NCBI GenBank assembly: GCA_021234155.1
Contig: JAJEKV010000006.1
Coordinates: 10,691,317 to 10,755,316, forward strand
Direction of reading: 5' to 3'
Length of the DNA stretch: 64,000 nucleotides
Source: Isoetes taiwanensis
Taxonomy: Eukaryota; Streptophyta; Lycopodiopsida; Isoetales; Isoetaceae
Shown piece after piece: positions 1-11,002 of the stretch. Every line of letters starts with the position of its first letter. Positions within the stretch are counted from its first letter, which is position 1. Position numbers and translations under genes: made by a program. The notes under the pieces were generated by a model. The model ran no database searches, had not been told where the DNA came from, and saw only the letters and a list, made by a program, of their open reading frames with translations.

Positions 1-771
1 GAGAAGTTGCTAAGCTCCTGTGGGGTATATGTCTGTATGCGTAAGTGATTTATGATTGAAGTAGATGGAAATGTTTTCATGTGTCCTCTGATACATTACC
101 TACATGGCAACCTTGCATGATTGTTAATTATTCAATCTGTTAGTTTGTATGGATGACCTAAATCGATTAGGTTGTGCATTGTGTAGCAGGAAGAACTCCA
201 AGATTCAAGCATCTTCTCTATGTTCTCTTTTTTCCTTCTTCTCCTTCCGAAATCATTTCGTTTACCATCAGGTTATAAGTTCACCTTCATGCAAGGGGAA
301 GAGCTATCAGTTTTAGTGCAATAGTTCTGGTTTGTTTGAGATTTAGATGTGGCTCTACATCTCTTTTTCTGAAAGCTTAAGTGGAGCCAGTGCATCCTTA
401 TAGACAGCCAAACCCTTCCATTTCATTATTTATAGCTTAGCTCTTCTGTGCTGCTTTCACTGCCGGCGCTGATATGAATCACGTGATCTCCTATAGCACA
501 TGTTTTTTTAGGTCTATGGCAGCACTCCTTGCAAGCTCAAATTATTTATGGACTGAATGCGCCTCACTCTGACATGTTAGAAGCACGTGGTCTTTCAGAT
601 CTTAGCCTGCTTTTGATATCACAACTTGGGATTGCACTTAAAAGTGGAAGTTTGGCGACAAACAATTTAATTCACCTCCTCCAAGCAAAACTGGAGATCT
701 GGAAGATGTTTCTTGAAGCAGATCAAAATATGATTGAGTTATGCTACAGATCCCTGAAACCAAATCTCTGA
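1..771 (+). CDS. 3'-terminal exons of an unidentified protein-coding gene (partial)
   Basis: The reading frame at 512-771 is open to a TGA and is preceded by a good splice acceptor (T-rich tract, AG at 510-511). A donor GT lies at 25-26. Joining 1-24 to 512 keeps the frame and gives a continuous helix-like peptide that starts EVAKLLWGLWQHSLQAQ and ends YRSLKPNL. The terminal exon encodes about 87 residues, rich in Leu, Ile and Ala, with no zinc, kinase or membrane motif that I recognise. The gene begins upstream of the window, so its N-terminal domains are not visible. I cannot name the family. The next few hundred bases probably hold the 3' UTR. The splice reconstruction is inference; the open frame and consensus splice sites are seen. 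Confidence 0.45.
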
Positions 772-3700
772 AATTCGCCTTTAAGTCTAAATAGTATGTT
801 TGATCTGTTTTCCTAGCTTAGGGTTGAAGTTATTCTGATTCGTTATTATCATTTGGGGACATTGACATTACAGGTTCATGTGCATGGATATCAGGTTGGG
901 ATGGTGAAGGTGAAGCTCTGATTCTACATCATGGTCTGATGTCAATATGCATTGCTGTGGAATAAATACGTTTTTTTATATGTAGTAGTATAGTAAGGGC
1001 TGGGGCTGGCAAAGCTATATTTGCTGATTTGTTAGGAAATTAATGGAAAAAGAGGAAGGAAAGCTTTGAATCTTGTAGGATGGATCTCCGCTATCCACAA
1101 AGAGCAGCGCTGTATTTCTTGCACGATTTGAGAAGATTTGCTGGACTACGCAATTTATTTCGATGATAGACGTTGGTCTGCAATATCAGTGTATCTAGAA
1201 TGGATTTTGTCTATGAATATAATATCTGGATAATCTTAAATAGGTATCCGCACACATACTTTTGTGGCAACTAGAAAAGGTTTGCAACGAAAGGTATATG
1301 CACAGCAATAAAGTTACTCTTTTACCTTCTAATGCTTCTGTATTTGCAGGAGATGTGGGCAACTAGGTAGCAGCTTCAAGCTACATGAACCATGAGCGTT
1401 GTTTGGAGGTGAATGGCAAACCAGTTTACAAGGAATGTGCCAATATATATTGTTTGAGTTTAAGATCTAGGACTAAAGGGAAGCTGCACTAAAAGTCATA
1501 ATATTGTCCCTTTTTATGCCATTGTGGCAGCATATGCTCGATAGGGGCTTGCTGCTGCACAGGCGCTGCAAGTATTTTGACAGATGCAATCAGAATCACA
1601 TTTGTTAGCATTCTCTCCTTTTGTGCTTATACAGGCAGATTAAAGGAGGGCCACCATTACTTTATGTCAATTAAGGCAGATTCTGGCGCAGAGACATTAA
1701 GCACATTATTGATGTATGATCGATCTTATTAGGCCGAGAAGTTGATGGATTAGTTTGTGTAAAATAGACAAGGTAATTGAAAAGAGCATTTATGGATTGG
1801 ATTATGCCCTTAGAATTGAATAAGACGATACTCACTTATGGTACAGCTAAGAAAGGGAGGCAAATCTCAGCTCTCTTATGCAAGTGGTCACAAGGTCCAA
1901 CTGAAAGGTTTTCTATATCGTCTGAATCACAAAATGGAAGAATCGCCAGATTAATTGCCAAACCTCCCCAATAGAAGAATCGCCAGATGAATCACCAAAC
2001 CTACCCAATAGAAGAAGAATAGAATATGACGCTGCTTAGGCTGGGAAAATCAAAAGATTATATGAAAAAAGAGGGAATAAATCTGGACATAAATCTGGCA
2101 TCAAAAAGATCATTTTCAAGTTAAACGATCTGAATCACTAAGGGATCTATTGAAATAAATAGGCTCCGATATGATCAAAAACGAAGAATATGAGATATAC
2201 AGGGTGAAAATAAATCCTCGAATCGACTTGAGAATAGGATCGTGTCCAGCTTTATGTTCCCAGTCTAAAATACTTGTATGGGCATGCTTACTCTAGGTTG
2301 CCAATGTTCTTACTACTTAAAAGTAGATCTAAAAGTATTCCCTTATAGGTAAGGAAGCTTCCAGTCTTCTTTTCTCTTTCTTTTAGGCCACTTGTCGTCC
2401 AACCCTTTCCGTTCAATAACCGTCAATTGGCTTAGTTAAGGTTAAGCAGATGGGGTATATTCTTGAACATCATTGGCAACAAAAAGTTTGCTTGTTGGAG
2501 CATAGTAGATTGGACTCCGAACAACCTTGAATTTCCAATCATTTTCCAGTTGCATTTTGTGGAGGGGCTTCACATAACAGGACTTGCATTTCATGCTTGC
2601 TATACTTATATGATCAGGACGGCTTCTAAAAAAGGAAACATTTTATTGTACTTATTATGATCAGGACAGCTTCTAAAAAAGGAAACATTTTATCTGGATG
2701 TACAGAACAAGAAATTCAGTTGCTTTATGAAGCTGGCCGTGTTTGATATAGTCTGCAAGCATAATTGCATAGGTATGGCAAGCAAATGATGGACTGATGT
2801 GAAGATTTGGGCTAAATAATGGACAATGTGATGGGGGTATTTGGTGCAAACCTTTTTCTGGTTGTTTCATGTTTAAAGATTAAAGTTTTAAGTATAAACT
2901 CTTAGAGCAGAGTAGCATAGCTATAGAAAGTGAGCATGTGATGGAACACGATATACATGGAGACGATGTAAACAAAATCTTTTAAAAACTTGAGCAATTT
3001 CTATCAGACTCTTATCATAGCTTTGGGAGCACACTTGCACCATAAAAGGCAAATTTTCTGCAACCTTGTCCTATACAGACACATCCCAATAAGAGAGCAG
3101 GAACTTTGCCTGAAATTCAGGCCGAGACAATAGGCGACCAGCTTCACACCATGCTTGAATAGAGGCAACACCCGCAAGAACCCATCGTCTCCGTGTAAGG
3201 GGATGAACTAATGTTGCCAGTAGAGGTGCTGAGGGGTTTGGAGGCAGTGGTGCCCACCACCATGGAGTCTCCAATAGGGCATGGATGGAGGGGCATGACT
3301 ATGATATTGCTAATGTGACTGTCCAAGGTTAAAGTTTGGATCAAATAATATATACAAGAAATTTATCGCGGCGCCCACAATTTCTCTTTTCCAACCCCCT
3401 GTCTGTACCCAACTGAGTGGAACAAAAAAATTTGTTCACAGTGCCTAAGATCTACCGACCCACTTAGCGGTTAGAATTTTGTCTGGTAGCAGAATAGTTA
3501 TAGATGATCTAGTTGTGTGCATTGTGTTATAGTTTAGATGACTGGCGGAATTAAATGCTCCATGTGCGCATTTAGAATGGTATTTGACTTACTTTCCAAA
3601 TTTAAATGCTTTGTGTGCGCAGTTACAATGGCATTAGACTTACTTTACAAAGGTTTTAGTTCAAAGGAACCAATCTAGCTAGGTCAAATGCCTCAATTCA

Positions 3701-3930
3701 TGGGAATTACTCATAAAGCCTAAGGATAAGTGTTACCCTAAGAACCCATATAACTTGAGGCCCCCCTAACTTCCTATGGTCAGTTCATACATTCAAAACT
3801 GAACCATGGTGCAATCTTGTTCCACTTGCTTAGCAATGGATTTTTATCAGTGCAAATTGATTAGGAGGCTCACCATTCCTAATCTCAAAGTTTATCAAGT
3901 CCAAATCTGGAACATTTAGCTTCCAATCTT
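772..3930. other. Intergenic DNA without a supported gene
   Basis: AT-rich sequence with only short, low-complexity ORFs. The first part is probably the 3' UTR of the preceding gene. A direct repeat of about 33 bp occurs near 2611-2640 and 2655-2688 (ATGATCAGGAC followed by GCTTCTAAAAAAGG). Bases 3352-3372 (ending ATTTATCGCGGCG) recur inverted at 27956-27980. A minus-strand frame at 3071-3274 looks protein-like but cannot be assigned. I see nothing else to annotate. Confidence 0.4.
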
Positions 3931-4532
3931 TGTAACAGGCCCATGGTAGACCGCTCGAGTATTCGATCCTTGAATGTGTCTGTGGGGCGTTCCTGAGACA
4001 CCGGCATAAATGGGTAGAAGCGACTACTCATAAACGTCTAGACGGTTTTGCCCAGTTGGTTAAGGGCATGTCGGTTAGGAACGTTACAGTTGGTGTGAGA
4101 GCAGGTCTCGAGTTCGAGGCTCCATGGGTGCCTATATGCATGGGTAATTTTCAAAGACTTGGTAATCATTGTGACATGGTATAGCCTTGGATGCTCGAGG
4201 ACGAGCATAGTTCTAGTGGGAGAGACTGTAACGGGCCCATGGTAAACCGCTCGAGTATTCGATCCTTGAATGTGCCTGTGGGGCGTTCCTGAGACACCAG
4301 CATAAATGGATAGAAGCGACTACTCATAAAGGTCTAGACGGTTTTGCCCAGTTGGCTAAGGGCACGTTCTCAACTGTAACGTTCCTAACCGACATGCCCT
4401 TAACCAACTGGGCAAAACCATCTAGATGTTTATGAGTAGTCGCTTCTACCCATTTATGCCGGTGTCTCAGGAATGCCCCACAGGCACATTCCAGGATCGA
4501 ATACTCGAGCGGTCTACCATGGGCCCATTACA
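3931..4532 (+). mobile_element. TRIM-like mini LTR retrotransposon with an extra inverted LTR
   Basis: LTR1 (3931-4088, 158 bp) runs TGTAACAGGC...ACGTTACA. It is followed by a primer-binding-site-like stretch (TGGTGTGAGAGCAGGTC, 4091-4107, resembling the initiator-Met tRNA complement TGGTATCAGAGCCAGGT). The internal region is only 138 bp and ends in a purine-rich tract (4212-4226). LTR2 starts at 4227 but is truncated near 4364. A third, complete LTR copy follows in inverted orientation (4375-4532). ATCTT flanks the whole unit on both sides (3926-3930 and 4533-4537), so LTR-internal-LTR-inverted LTR was inserted as one piece. There is no coding capacity. The layout matches TRIM/SMART elements, and the inverted third LTR probably arose by autointegration before insertion. 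Confidence 0.8.
4375..4532 (-). repeat. Inverted full-length LTR copy closing the TRIM unit
   Basis: This is the reverse complement of LTR1 at 3931-4088 with few differences. It gives the element terminal inverted repeats of about 158 bp and makes 4227-4532 a large potential hairpin. Both outer ends of the unit therefore carry the same TGTAA terminus that integrase would use. Confidence 0.8.
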
Positions 4533-4537
4533 ATCTT

Positions 4538-6240
4538 CATTTTGTTTTTTAGAATAAGGCTATTCAATGGTTAGAATTCCATTACATAACGAAAGCACAA
4601 ACCGTTGAATGTTATGTAATGGGTGTGTTATAAAAAAGGGAACGAAAGGGGGGCACTGTTTTTTTTTTGGCAGGCCGAGGTGCTTCAGGCAATCACTATT
4701 GCTGGCACTCGAAAGTTCTAGAAAGAATTCAATAGGAGGAACTCTGAACTGGGAAGGAAAAAAAATCTGTAGCATAGGGTTCTCATGGTGATTAGGAGGC
4801 AAGCCAATTCCTGAGCACTCTTTTCTAGATCTCAGATATTCATCAGACCTACCATGGTTTTTCAAAATAGTATTTCATTAAAATTCGTAAATGCCTGCAG
4901 ATAGGATCTTTAAGAGAATGGAGGCCTCCTCTAATCTTAAGGCAAGGATTTTCAGATCTGGCCGAGGATCTCCCCTGCTTTGAGTACAAATTTTTTCGTA
5001 TGGATGGGATCCCTTAAGCGTTTCCCCAGAGGTATGGGAGCTCTACTCAGAGTTTGTGGAACTTTGTGGGAGGATTCATAAACTTGAGACAGAATGGTTT
5101 ACATCAATATATTGTTACAAAACTGGCCAGAATTGAAACCGTTTAGGAGAACTTTGATTGTATATCAGTAATAGCATTTAAGGATATCATAAAGCAAACT
5201 TACCAGAGTTTGAAGTAAAGAATGCACTATAGTATAGTTTAGGTTTCATTCATGAGTTGTGTAAACACAGGTGCAGAGCTTTCTTCTTAGATATGAATCC
5301 TACATTCAGGATCAGGAACGTTCCAAATCGAGATGTCTGGCAGCCATTTCATTGCCATGGTTTGGTAGGAAAGAAGAGGAAGAAATCTGCGAAGAAGTAA
5401 GGTTGGCCTATGACTGATGGGGCGCCGGAGAGAGGTTTGGCTATGGCTCCAAGAAGGAGGGAGTCAGCCCTATAGTAACTTAAAGCTCAGCTTATGGTCG
5501 TGGTCGCTTGTTTGCTGAGAAAACGTGTCGTTCTCACAGTTCTTAAAATGGCGGGAGAAAAAATGGGCCATGAAACAAAAAAAAGAAAAAAGAAAAAAGA
5601 AAAATGAGAGACTCGATTATATATGTGTAGATATATGACTAATAGTTGTATATAGATTTGCTTCATATTCTTAATGTCCTTAAAGTTCTATATCTTGAGA
5701 GTTGTACCTTAAAGTTGTTTAATGTCCTTGAAGTTGTATAACCTTAATGTCCTTATCTTATCTTATCTTATAAAATTGTAAATACTTAAAGTTGTATATC
5801 TTGTCATGAAATAATAGGGTTATTCACGATTTATACATCTAAGTTTTGCCACATCCTATTTGCCCAACTTTATATCTTTATCTTATTCTACGGTTTGCTA
5901 TGGTTAAAAGTATCTTTATTTTTGTATCTTATCCTACGATTTGCTTTTGATGTTTTTACTACTGTTTGCCCTATTCCATAGTTTTGGCCAATTCTTTTTC
6001 ATATTTGCCCAAATCATATGTTCGGCCAACTCTATTCCATATTTGTCTCTCTTTTTCTCGGCTGCCCTATTCCACATTTTCGGCTGCCGAGTCTTGAAAA
6101 AAAATCCAAAAGTCTTCGGCTTTCAGCATTGGTTTTGGAGCTCTGGCTTGATATGAAGAAGATAAAGTCTTCAAATTATGTAAGTCTCTGCTAACATTTG
6201 AGTTTAATAGAGTCTAAATACATGAAATGTGCTTAGTTGC
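4538..6240. other. AT-rich intergenic DNA with simple repeats
   Basis: No convincing gene. There is an A-rich run at about 5576-5605 and a cluster of short repeats built on CTTAAAGTTGTAT and CTTATCTTAT at about 5680-5800. The ORFs on both strands at 4560-4865 and the hydrophobic one at 5941-6156 have biased composition and no homology that I recognise. Confidence 0.4.
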
Positions 6241-6640
6241 AAGGGACAACACCATTGCTTAATTTTTGTCTCAATTTTGTCTCATCCTGGAATACATTAA
6301 ATGTGCTTAATTGAAAGGGGACATCACTGTTCCCTTAGTTTTTCTCTGATTCTAAATACATAAGATGTGATGATTTCGAAGGGGAGGATACCGTTGCTTC
6401 TCCTGAATTGGAAGACATAAGATATTCTTCATTGCAAGGGGACGACACCATTGCCTTGATTTTTCTTAGAAGTTAAATGCATGAAGTTCCTTCTATTTTA
6501 AGGGGACGGCACTGTTGCCCTATTCTTTCTTAGCTTTTAATGGCAAAATAGTTTTTCCTTTCACAAGGGCACGACACGGTTGGCTTGGTTCTTCCTTTTG
6601 AAGCTTTGATTTAAGATTAAAAGGGGATGACAAAGATGAT
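6241..6640 (+). repeat. Degenerate tandem repeat, about seven units of 56-74 bp
   Basis: Seven copies of a core resembling AAGGGGACGACACCATTGCC start at 6241, 6315, 6379, 6436, 6500, 6565 and 6621. Between cores lie T-rich tracts ending in variants of AATACATGAAGTG. The units have diverged by substitution and small indels, so the array is old. No reading frame runs through it. Confidence 0.65.
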
Positions 6641-7581
6641 ATTAGATGGTTGATATTAGACATTTGGCTTTAATCAAATAAGCTGATGATATATTGTTTT
6701 TTCCACTTTTATGTTGTAATTCTTGCAATGTTGTCTATGGTATGGTAGAAACAAGAAAGAGTCGCCCAGATTTGCGGCCTACTAGATTCGTCACTCTTAA
6801 AAAAAAGCCAAGAGGTCGTCACACGTATTGAAGTTTGGCAATGTCATTTGAATCTAGTGCAGATCCACTTGGGCTGATAGAAAGTTTAGCAGGTAAGATT
6901 GTTGATATTGAAAAAATGACAGGAAGTGCTATGCAGTTGGATGAAAGTACAATTGTTATTGTTATGGAAGAAGAACAAAGAGTAGAAATTATAAGATAGA
7001 TATGAATACTACCGATAATAACCAATCAAACTTAAAAGAAAGTGGTCAGAAAAAAGGAAAGAGTTCAGGATCTGATGATTCTTGGTGACTTATTTGCTTC
7101 TTTTACTGTTGAAGTGATTTCAGAAACCTTGGATGCACTGGCATTAAGACGGGATACATAACCACCCATGATTCCTTTATGTCAGATTAGGATAACTGAG
7201 GAGGTCCGCAAAGTGTGTACAAGAGCGCAAATACTAAGGGATACCTTTAGATAGGATCGTTATGTGAAATCTAAGGGGCAGTTCACTTTGTCAATGGCTA
7301 CATCAAAAGGTGAAAGTACTATTCCAGTGACTAGTGACTGATGAAGACATTGATGGTTGGGACTTATACTAACAAGAAGTGAATAAGGCATTTGAAGAGT
7401 CATTGGTAAATAATAAGGATTGGTCAGATTTGTGTGGAAGAATGTTTCTTTGCTGGGATGGCAACCATCGAAGTGAGGCATGGATGTCTGAAATTAATGG
7501 GACATACAAACATATCAAATCAAAATATATTTCTGTCGTGCTGATTTCATAAACATCGACGAGCCTCTTAAACACGACCAG
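6641..7581 (+). other. Possible decayed coding sequence
   Basis: Short plus-strand frames have protein-like composition (for example 6840-6996, with the peptide SADPLGLIESLAGKIVDI, and 7080-7330) but are broken by stops and shifts. This could be an old transposon gag-like ORF or a decayed host exon. I recognise no domain. Confidence 0.2.
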
Positions 7582-8737
7582 AAGACCAAATGCCAGTAAT
7601 TTTTCCAAATGTCGAAGCCCGCCCAGCAGCTCCCTAGAAGATAAGTCATGCATCTGCGGATTTGGGTTAAATTCTAGACAAAAGCATAGAACAAAGAACC
7701 AAGAAAGGAAAGAAACAATACCTTGCTGGATATAAACCACATTGGCATCTAAATCGCATCGGCATCTGTAGGATGCCAAGCATAGATGCACCAAAATGCC
7801 TTCCTAAATTCCAGTATGCAAATAATAAGCTTTGGAAGCAAAGGACTGGCTATTTATAAGCTAAAACAATATAGAACCTGTGGTAGAGATCTTAAAAAAC
7901 GTAACTTAGCTACATACAGTTCCATTTTCTCATATATGGACCTCTAGGCTATTCTTCATTGGCTTTGCAGGAGCAAGCCTTAACAGATAAATTGTGTATG
8001 CTAACAAAAAGCTCTGCCAACAGAATCGTATATGCTAACTAAAAGCTATGTCCATGGATATGTCATCATTTCCATTTTGCAAGGCATCTAGCCGCATCTT
8101 GTATCAGGTCTCGCCATAAAACTTTGGCCTGGACAAATTCGACCATGCCAGATATGGACGAATATTTTGTAGCCAGCGATCTGGCTAAGCCCTTTTGGGC
8201 GGTCGTTTTAGCGTCACATGCATAGTTTTGATGACCTAATCTTAGGCCTGAACAAGCCCTAAACAGTCTAGGTAGTACAGGGTCACAAAATTTTCAAAGC
8301 CATATTTAGGCCTTACAAATCATAGTCTTAGGCTCTGTTTGAGGATACGTCAAGGAATCCGATGCTGAAGCAGATGTCCACACATCCAAAAATAATTCTT
8401 AAAAAATGATTGTTCTTGATGACGAGGAGCCGCAATTTGAATCTGCAAGTTCTGAACTTGCAAAGTCAGCCTCTGAGGCAACATGACCAGATCCAGGATG
8501 TTTTGGGGCTCTGTAATATCCAAGGCCAAATGCTAGTAATTTTTCCAAATGGCGAAGCCCATCGGGTAGCTCCCTAGATGACATTACCGACGCCACATAC
8601 ACTTCTAAGGAAAATATGGGCTGCAAAAAATGTTATTGTTACCAGGGAAACCAGTTGACTTAGAAAAGGCGAGCCATCCGAATCTGGTGCAAAATCAAAT
8701 CCACAAAATGCAAAGCCTTATAACCAAATACCTATCA
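7582..8737. repeat. Duplicated 1.2-kb segment, copy 1
   Basis: This segment is repeated almost collinearly at 9353-11002, from AAGACCAAATGCC to AAATACCTATCA. Inside each copy a block of about 75 bp occurs twice (copy 1: 7582-7655 and 8519-8595). On the minus strand every block encodes a peptide close to SSRELLDGLRHLEKLLAFGL, so four related pseudo-exons lie within 3.3 kb. In this copy the second block is open on the minus strand from 8626 to 8399 and follows an acceptor-like T-rich tract plus GCAG. It may be a transposon that captured host exons, or a segmental duplication. Confidence 0.6.
8399..8626 (-). pseudogene. Gene-like exon fragment within the duplicated segment
   Basis: A minus-strand frame of about 75 residues contains SSRELPDGLRHLEKLLAFGL followed by a Ser/Ala-rich, acidic stretch. 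The upstream minus-strand sequence ends in TTTTTTGCAG, a plausible acceptor. The homologous block in the second copy (about 10700-10890) has lost two bases in the GTCGGTAATGTC region and is frameshifted, and the paired blocks at 7582 and 9353 carry the same peptide in shorter contexts. The family is not recognised. Duplicated, partly broken copies argue for a pseudo-exon rather than an active gene. Confidence 0.3.
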
Positions 8738-9352
8738 CAGAATGGCTTACTTTAAAAGAGTCGAGGGCACCCAAAATTTAACCTCAGAAAGCAAATTTTT
8801 TTGTAATGCAGCAAAAGCCCCTTGCCAGATCCTCTTGACCTACACCAAAGAATCAAGATAGATCCATTAAGCCTATAAATAGTTCCAAATTAACCCCATT
8901 CCTGTAGAAATGATTCACCCGTTGAATCCAGAGTAAAATTACACACAGAGATAGAGATGACGCCTTGCAAACACACGGCAATTGATTGGAAATGGAACAA
9001 GAGTTTTGGAATTTTCTAGATCCTCCCCATGCCTCTTGCCACCTCACCATGTCATTGATAAGCCCAATATGGGCAATTAAATGCCTTGCCACCTCACCAT
9101 ATCATTAATAAATCCAACTTCCTTGCTCTTTCCCATCACCTTTATATAGACGGTGGAGATTCTACTTCTTTCGATCGGACGGTACACGCATGGGGTGCAT
9201 GCCCATGCATGCCCCCATACCCTCTATGAGGTGGCAACATAATGGCCCTCTATTTTTTTGGATGAACGGATGGGATCAATCTCTATATATATGACCCCCC
9301 ATGTTAGGCACATGCCCCCCCATGGAATAATTGTATATATGTTATGAACCCC
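8738..9352. other. Spacer between the two segment copies
   Basis: Unique sequence relative to the flanking duplicates. It contains a local repeat (GCCTTGCCACCTCACCAT twice, about 9040 and 9080). No gene is supported. Confidence 0.4.
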
Positions 9353-11002
9353 AAGACCAAATGCCAGTAACTTTTCCAAATATCGAAGCCCATCTAGAAG
9401 CTCTCTAGAAGATAAGCCATGCATCTGCGGATTTGGGTTAAATTTTGGACAAAGGCATAGAACAAAGAACCAAGAAAGGAAAGAAACAATACTTTGCTAG
9501 ATATAAACCACATTGGCATCTAAACCACATCGGCATCTGTAGGATGTCAAGCATAGATGCAGCAAAATGCCTTTCTAAATTCCAGTATGCAAATAATAAG
9601 TGTTGGAAGCAAACAACTGGCTATTTATAAGCTGAAACAATATAGAACCTGTGGTAGAGATCTCAAAATACGTAACTTAGCTACATACAGGTCCATTTTC
9701 TCATACATGAACCTCTAGGCATCTACCCATGAAAAAGCGCAGGGTGATTGCTTCCATTCGCACAGGTGCACACCACCTCGCATTGAGGAGCGGGGAGATG
9801 GATTCGGGGCAGCGTGAGGATAGAGTGCGTCGAGGCCGTCAGCGCGCCATTGAGGATGAAAGTCACGCCCTCCGGGCCTGTCCGTCGACGAGCATATCCG
9901 GGCTCGGTATGCTCGGTTAGTTGTGCCCCATCGGGCCTTGCATGAGCCTCTTGAGCCGCGGCCTCTGTAGGCTTGTTGGGATCGTACCTCGGGAGGTAAT
10001 GGATACGTGGACTCGGTTATGCCCCCCGTCAGGCATTAACCTCAATTTGTACTTGTGATTATGTATATAAGCGTGCGGTATGTCGGCATCCTTATTGCTA
10101 CTAAGGTTTTTCCCGAAAACCCTTGGTGGGGTTTTTAATCCGGTAGTAATCGCTCTTTGCTCTCTCTTTGTACTTGGGTCCCATAGGCCAGTTGGTCCCC
10201 GTGGACGATAAAATCATATTCTATTCTATTCTATTCATTGGCTTTGCATAAGCAAGCCTTAACAGATAAATCATGTATGCTAACAAAAGGCTCTGCCAAC
10301 AGAATCGTATATGCTAACTAAAAGCTATGTCCACAGGTATGTCATCATTCCATTGTGCAAGGCATCTAGCCGCTTCTTGTATCAAATAAAACTTTGGCCT
10401 AGACAAATTCGGCCATGCCAGATATGGATGAATATTTTGCACCCAGCGATTTGGCTAAGCCCTTTTGGGTCGCCATTTCAGCGTCACATGCATAGTTTTG
10501 ATGACCTAATCTTAGGTCTGAACAAGCCCTAAACAGTACTAGGTAATAGAGGGTCACGAAATTTTCAGAGCCATATTTGGGCCTTACAAATCATAGTCTT
10601 AGGCTCTGTTTGAGGGTACATCAAGGAATCCGATGCTGGAACAGCTGCCCACACATCCAAACTAATCTTAAAAAAATGATTGTTCTTGATGACGAGGAGC
10701 CGAAATTTGAATCTGCAAGTTCCGAACCTGCAAAGTCAGCATTTGAGGCAACATGACCAGATCCTGGATGTTTTGGGGCTTTTTAAAACCCAAGGCCAAA
10801 TGCCAATAATTTTTCCAAATGGCGAAGCCCATCAGGTAGCTCCCTAGATGACAACCGACGCCACATACACTGTTAAGGAAAATATGGGCTGCAAAAAATG
10901 TTATCGTTGTTATCAGGAAAACCAGTTGACTTAGAAAAGGCGAACCATCCGAATCTGGTGTAAATCCACAAAATGCAAAGCCTTATAACCAAATACCTAT
11001 CA
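9353..11002. repeat. Duplicated 1.2-kb segment, copy 2 (interrupted)
   Basis: Collinear with 7582-8737 but opened after ACCTCTAGGC (9720) by a LINE 3' end of about 510 bp; homology resumes at ATTCATTGGCTTTGC (about 10233). The uninterrupted copy reads CTCTAGGCTATTCTTCATTGG, so it records the empty site. The right end abuts the dispersed repeat starting at 11003. Confidence 0.6.
9721..10232 (+). mobile_element. 5'-truncated LINE 3' end (copy A of the hairpin-tail family)
   Basis: The first half encodes the C-terminal end of a LINE polyprotein: HHLALRSGEMDSG, then IEDESHALRACP, the usual Cys/His-rich tail. The same motifs occur in the LINE at 22173-23620. The 3' region carries the family hairpin (stem 10094-10102 with 10142-10150, inner motif GGTTTTTCCC...GGGGTTTTTAATCC), then GGGTCCCATAGGCCAGTTGG and GTGGACGATAAAA, and ends in an ATTCT microsatellite. 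It sits inside a repeat whose empty site is preserved at about 7950. Truncated and non-coding as it stands. Confidence 0.7.

Noticed and set aside
3071-3274. Minus-strand frame with WVLAGVASIQAWCEAGRLLS
   Set aside because: Protein-like but isolated; no splice context or family could be supported.
4056-4124. tRNA-like box A/B in the TRIM (CAGTTGGTTAAGGGC and GTTCGAGGCTCC), suggesting a SINE
   Set aside because: The direct LTRs, TG...CA ends, primer-binding site and 5-bp target duplication fit an LTR element; the resemblance to tRNA boxes crosses the LTR boundary.
4560-4865. 101-codon minus-strand frame
   Set aside because: No conserved motif, biased composition, next to a TRIM insertion.
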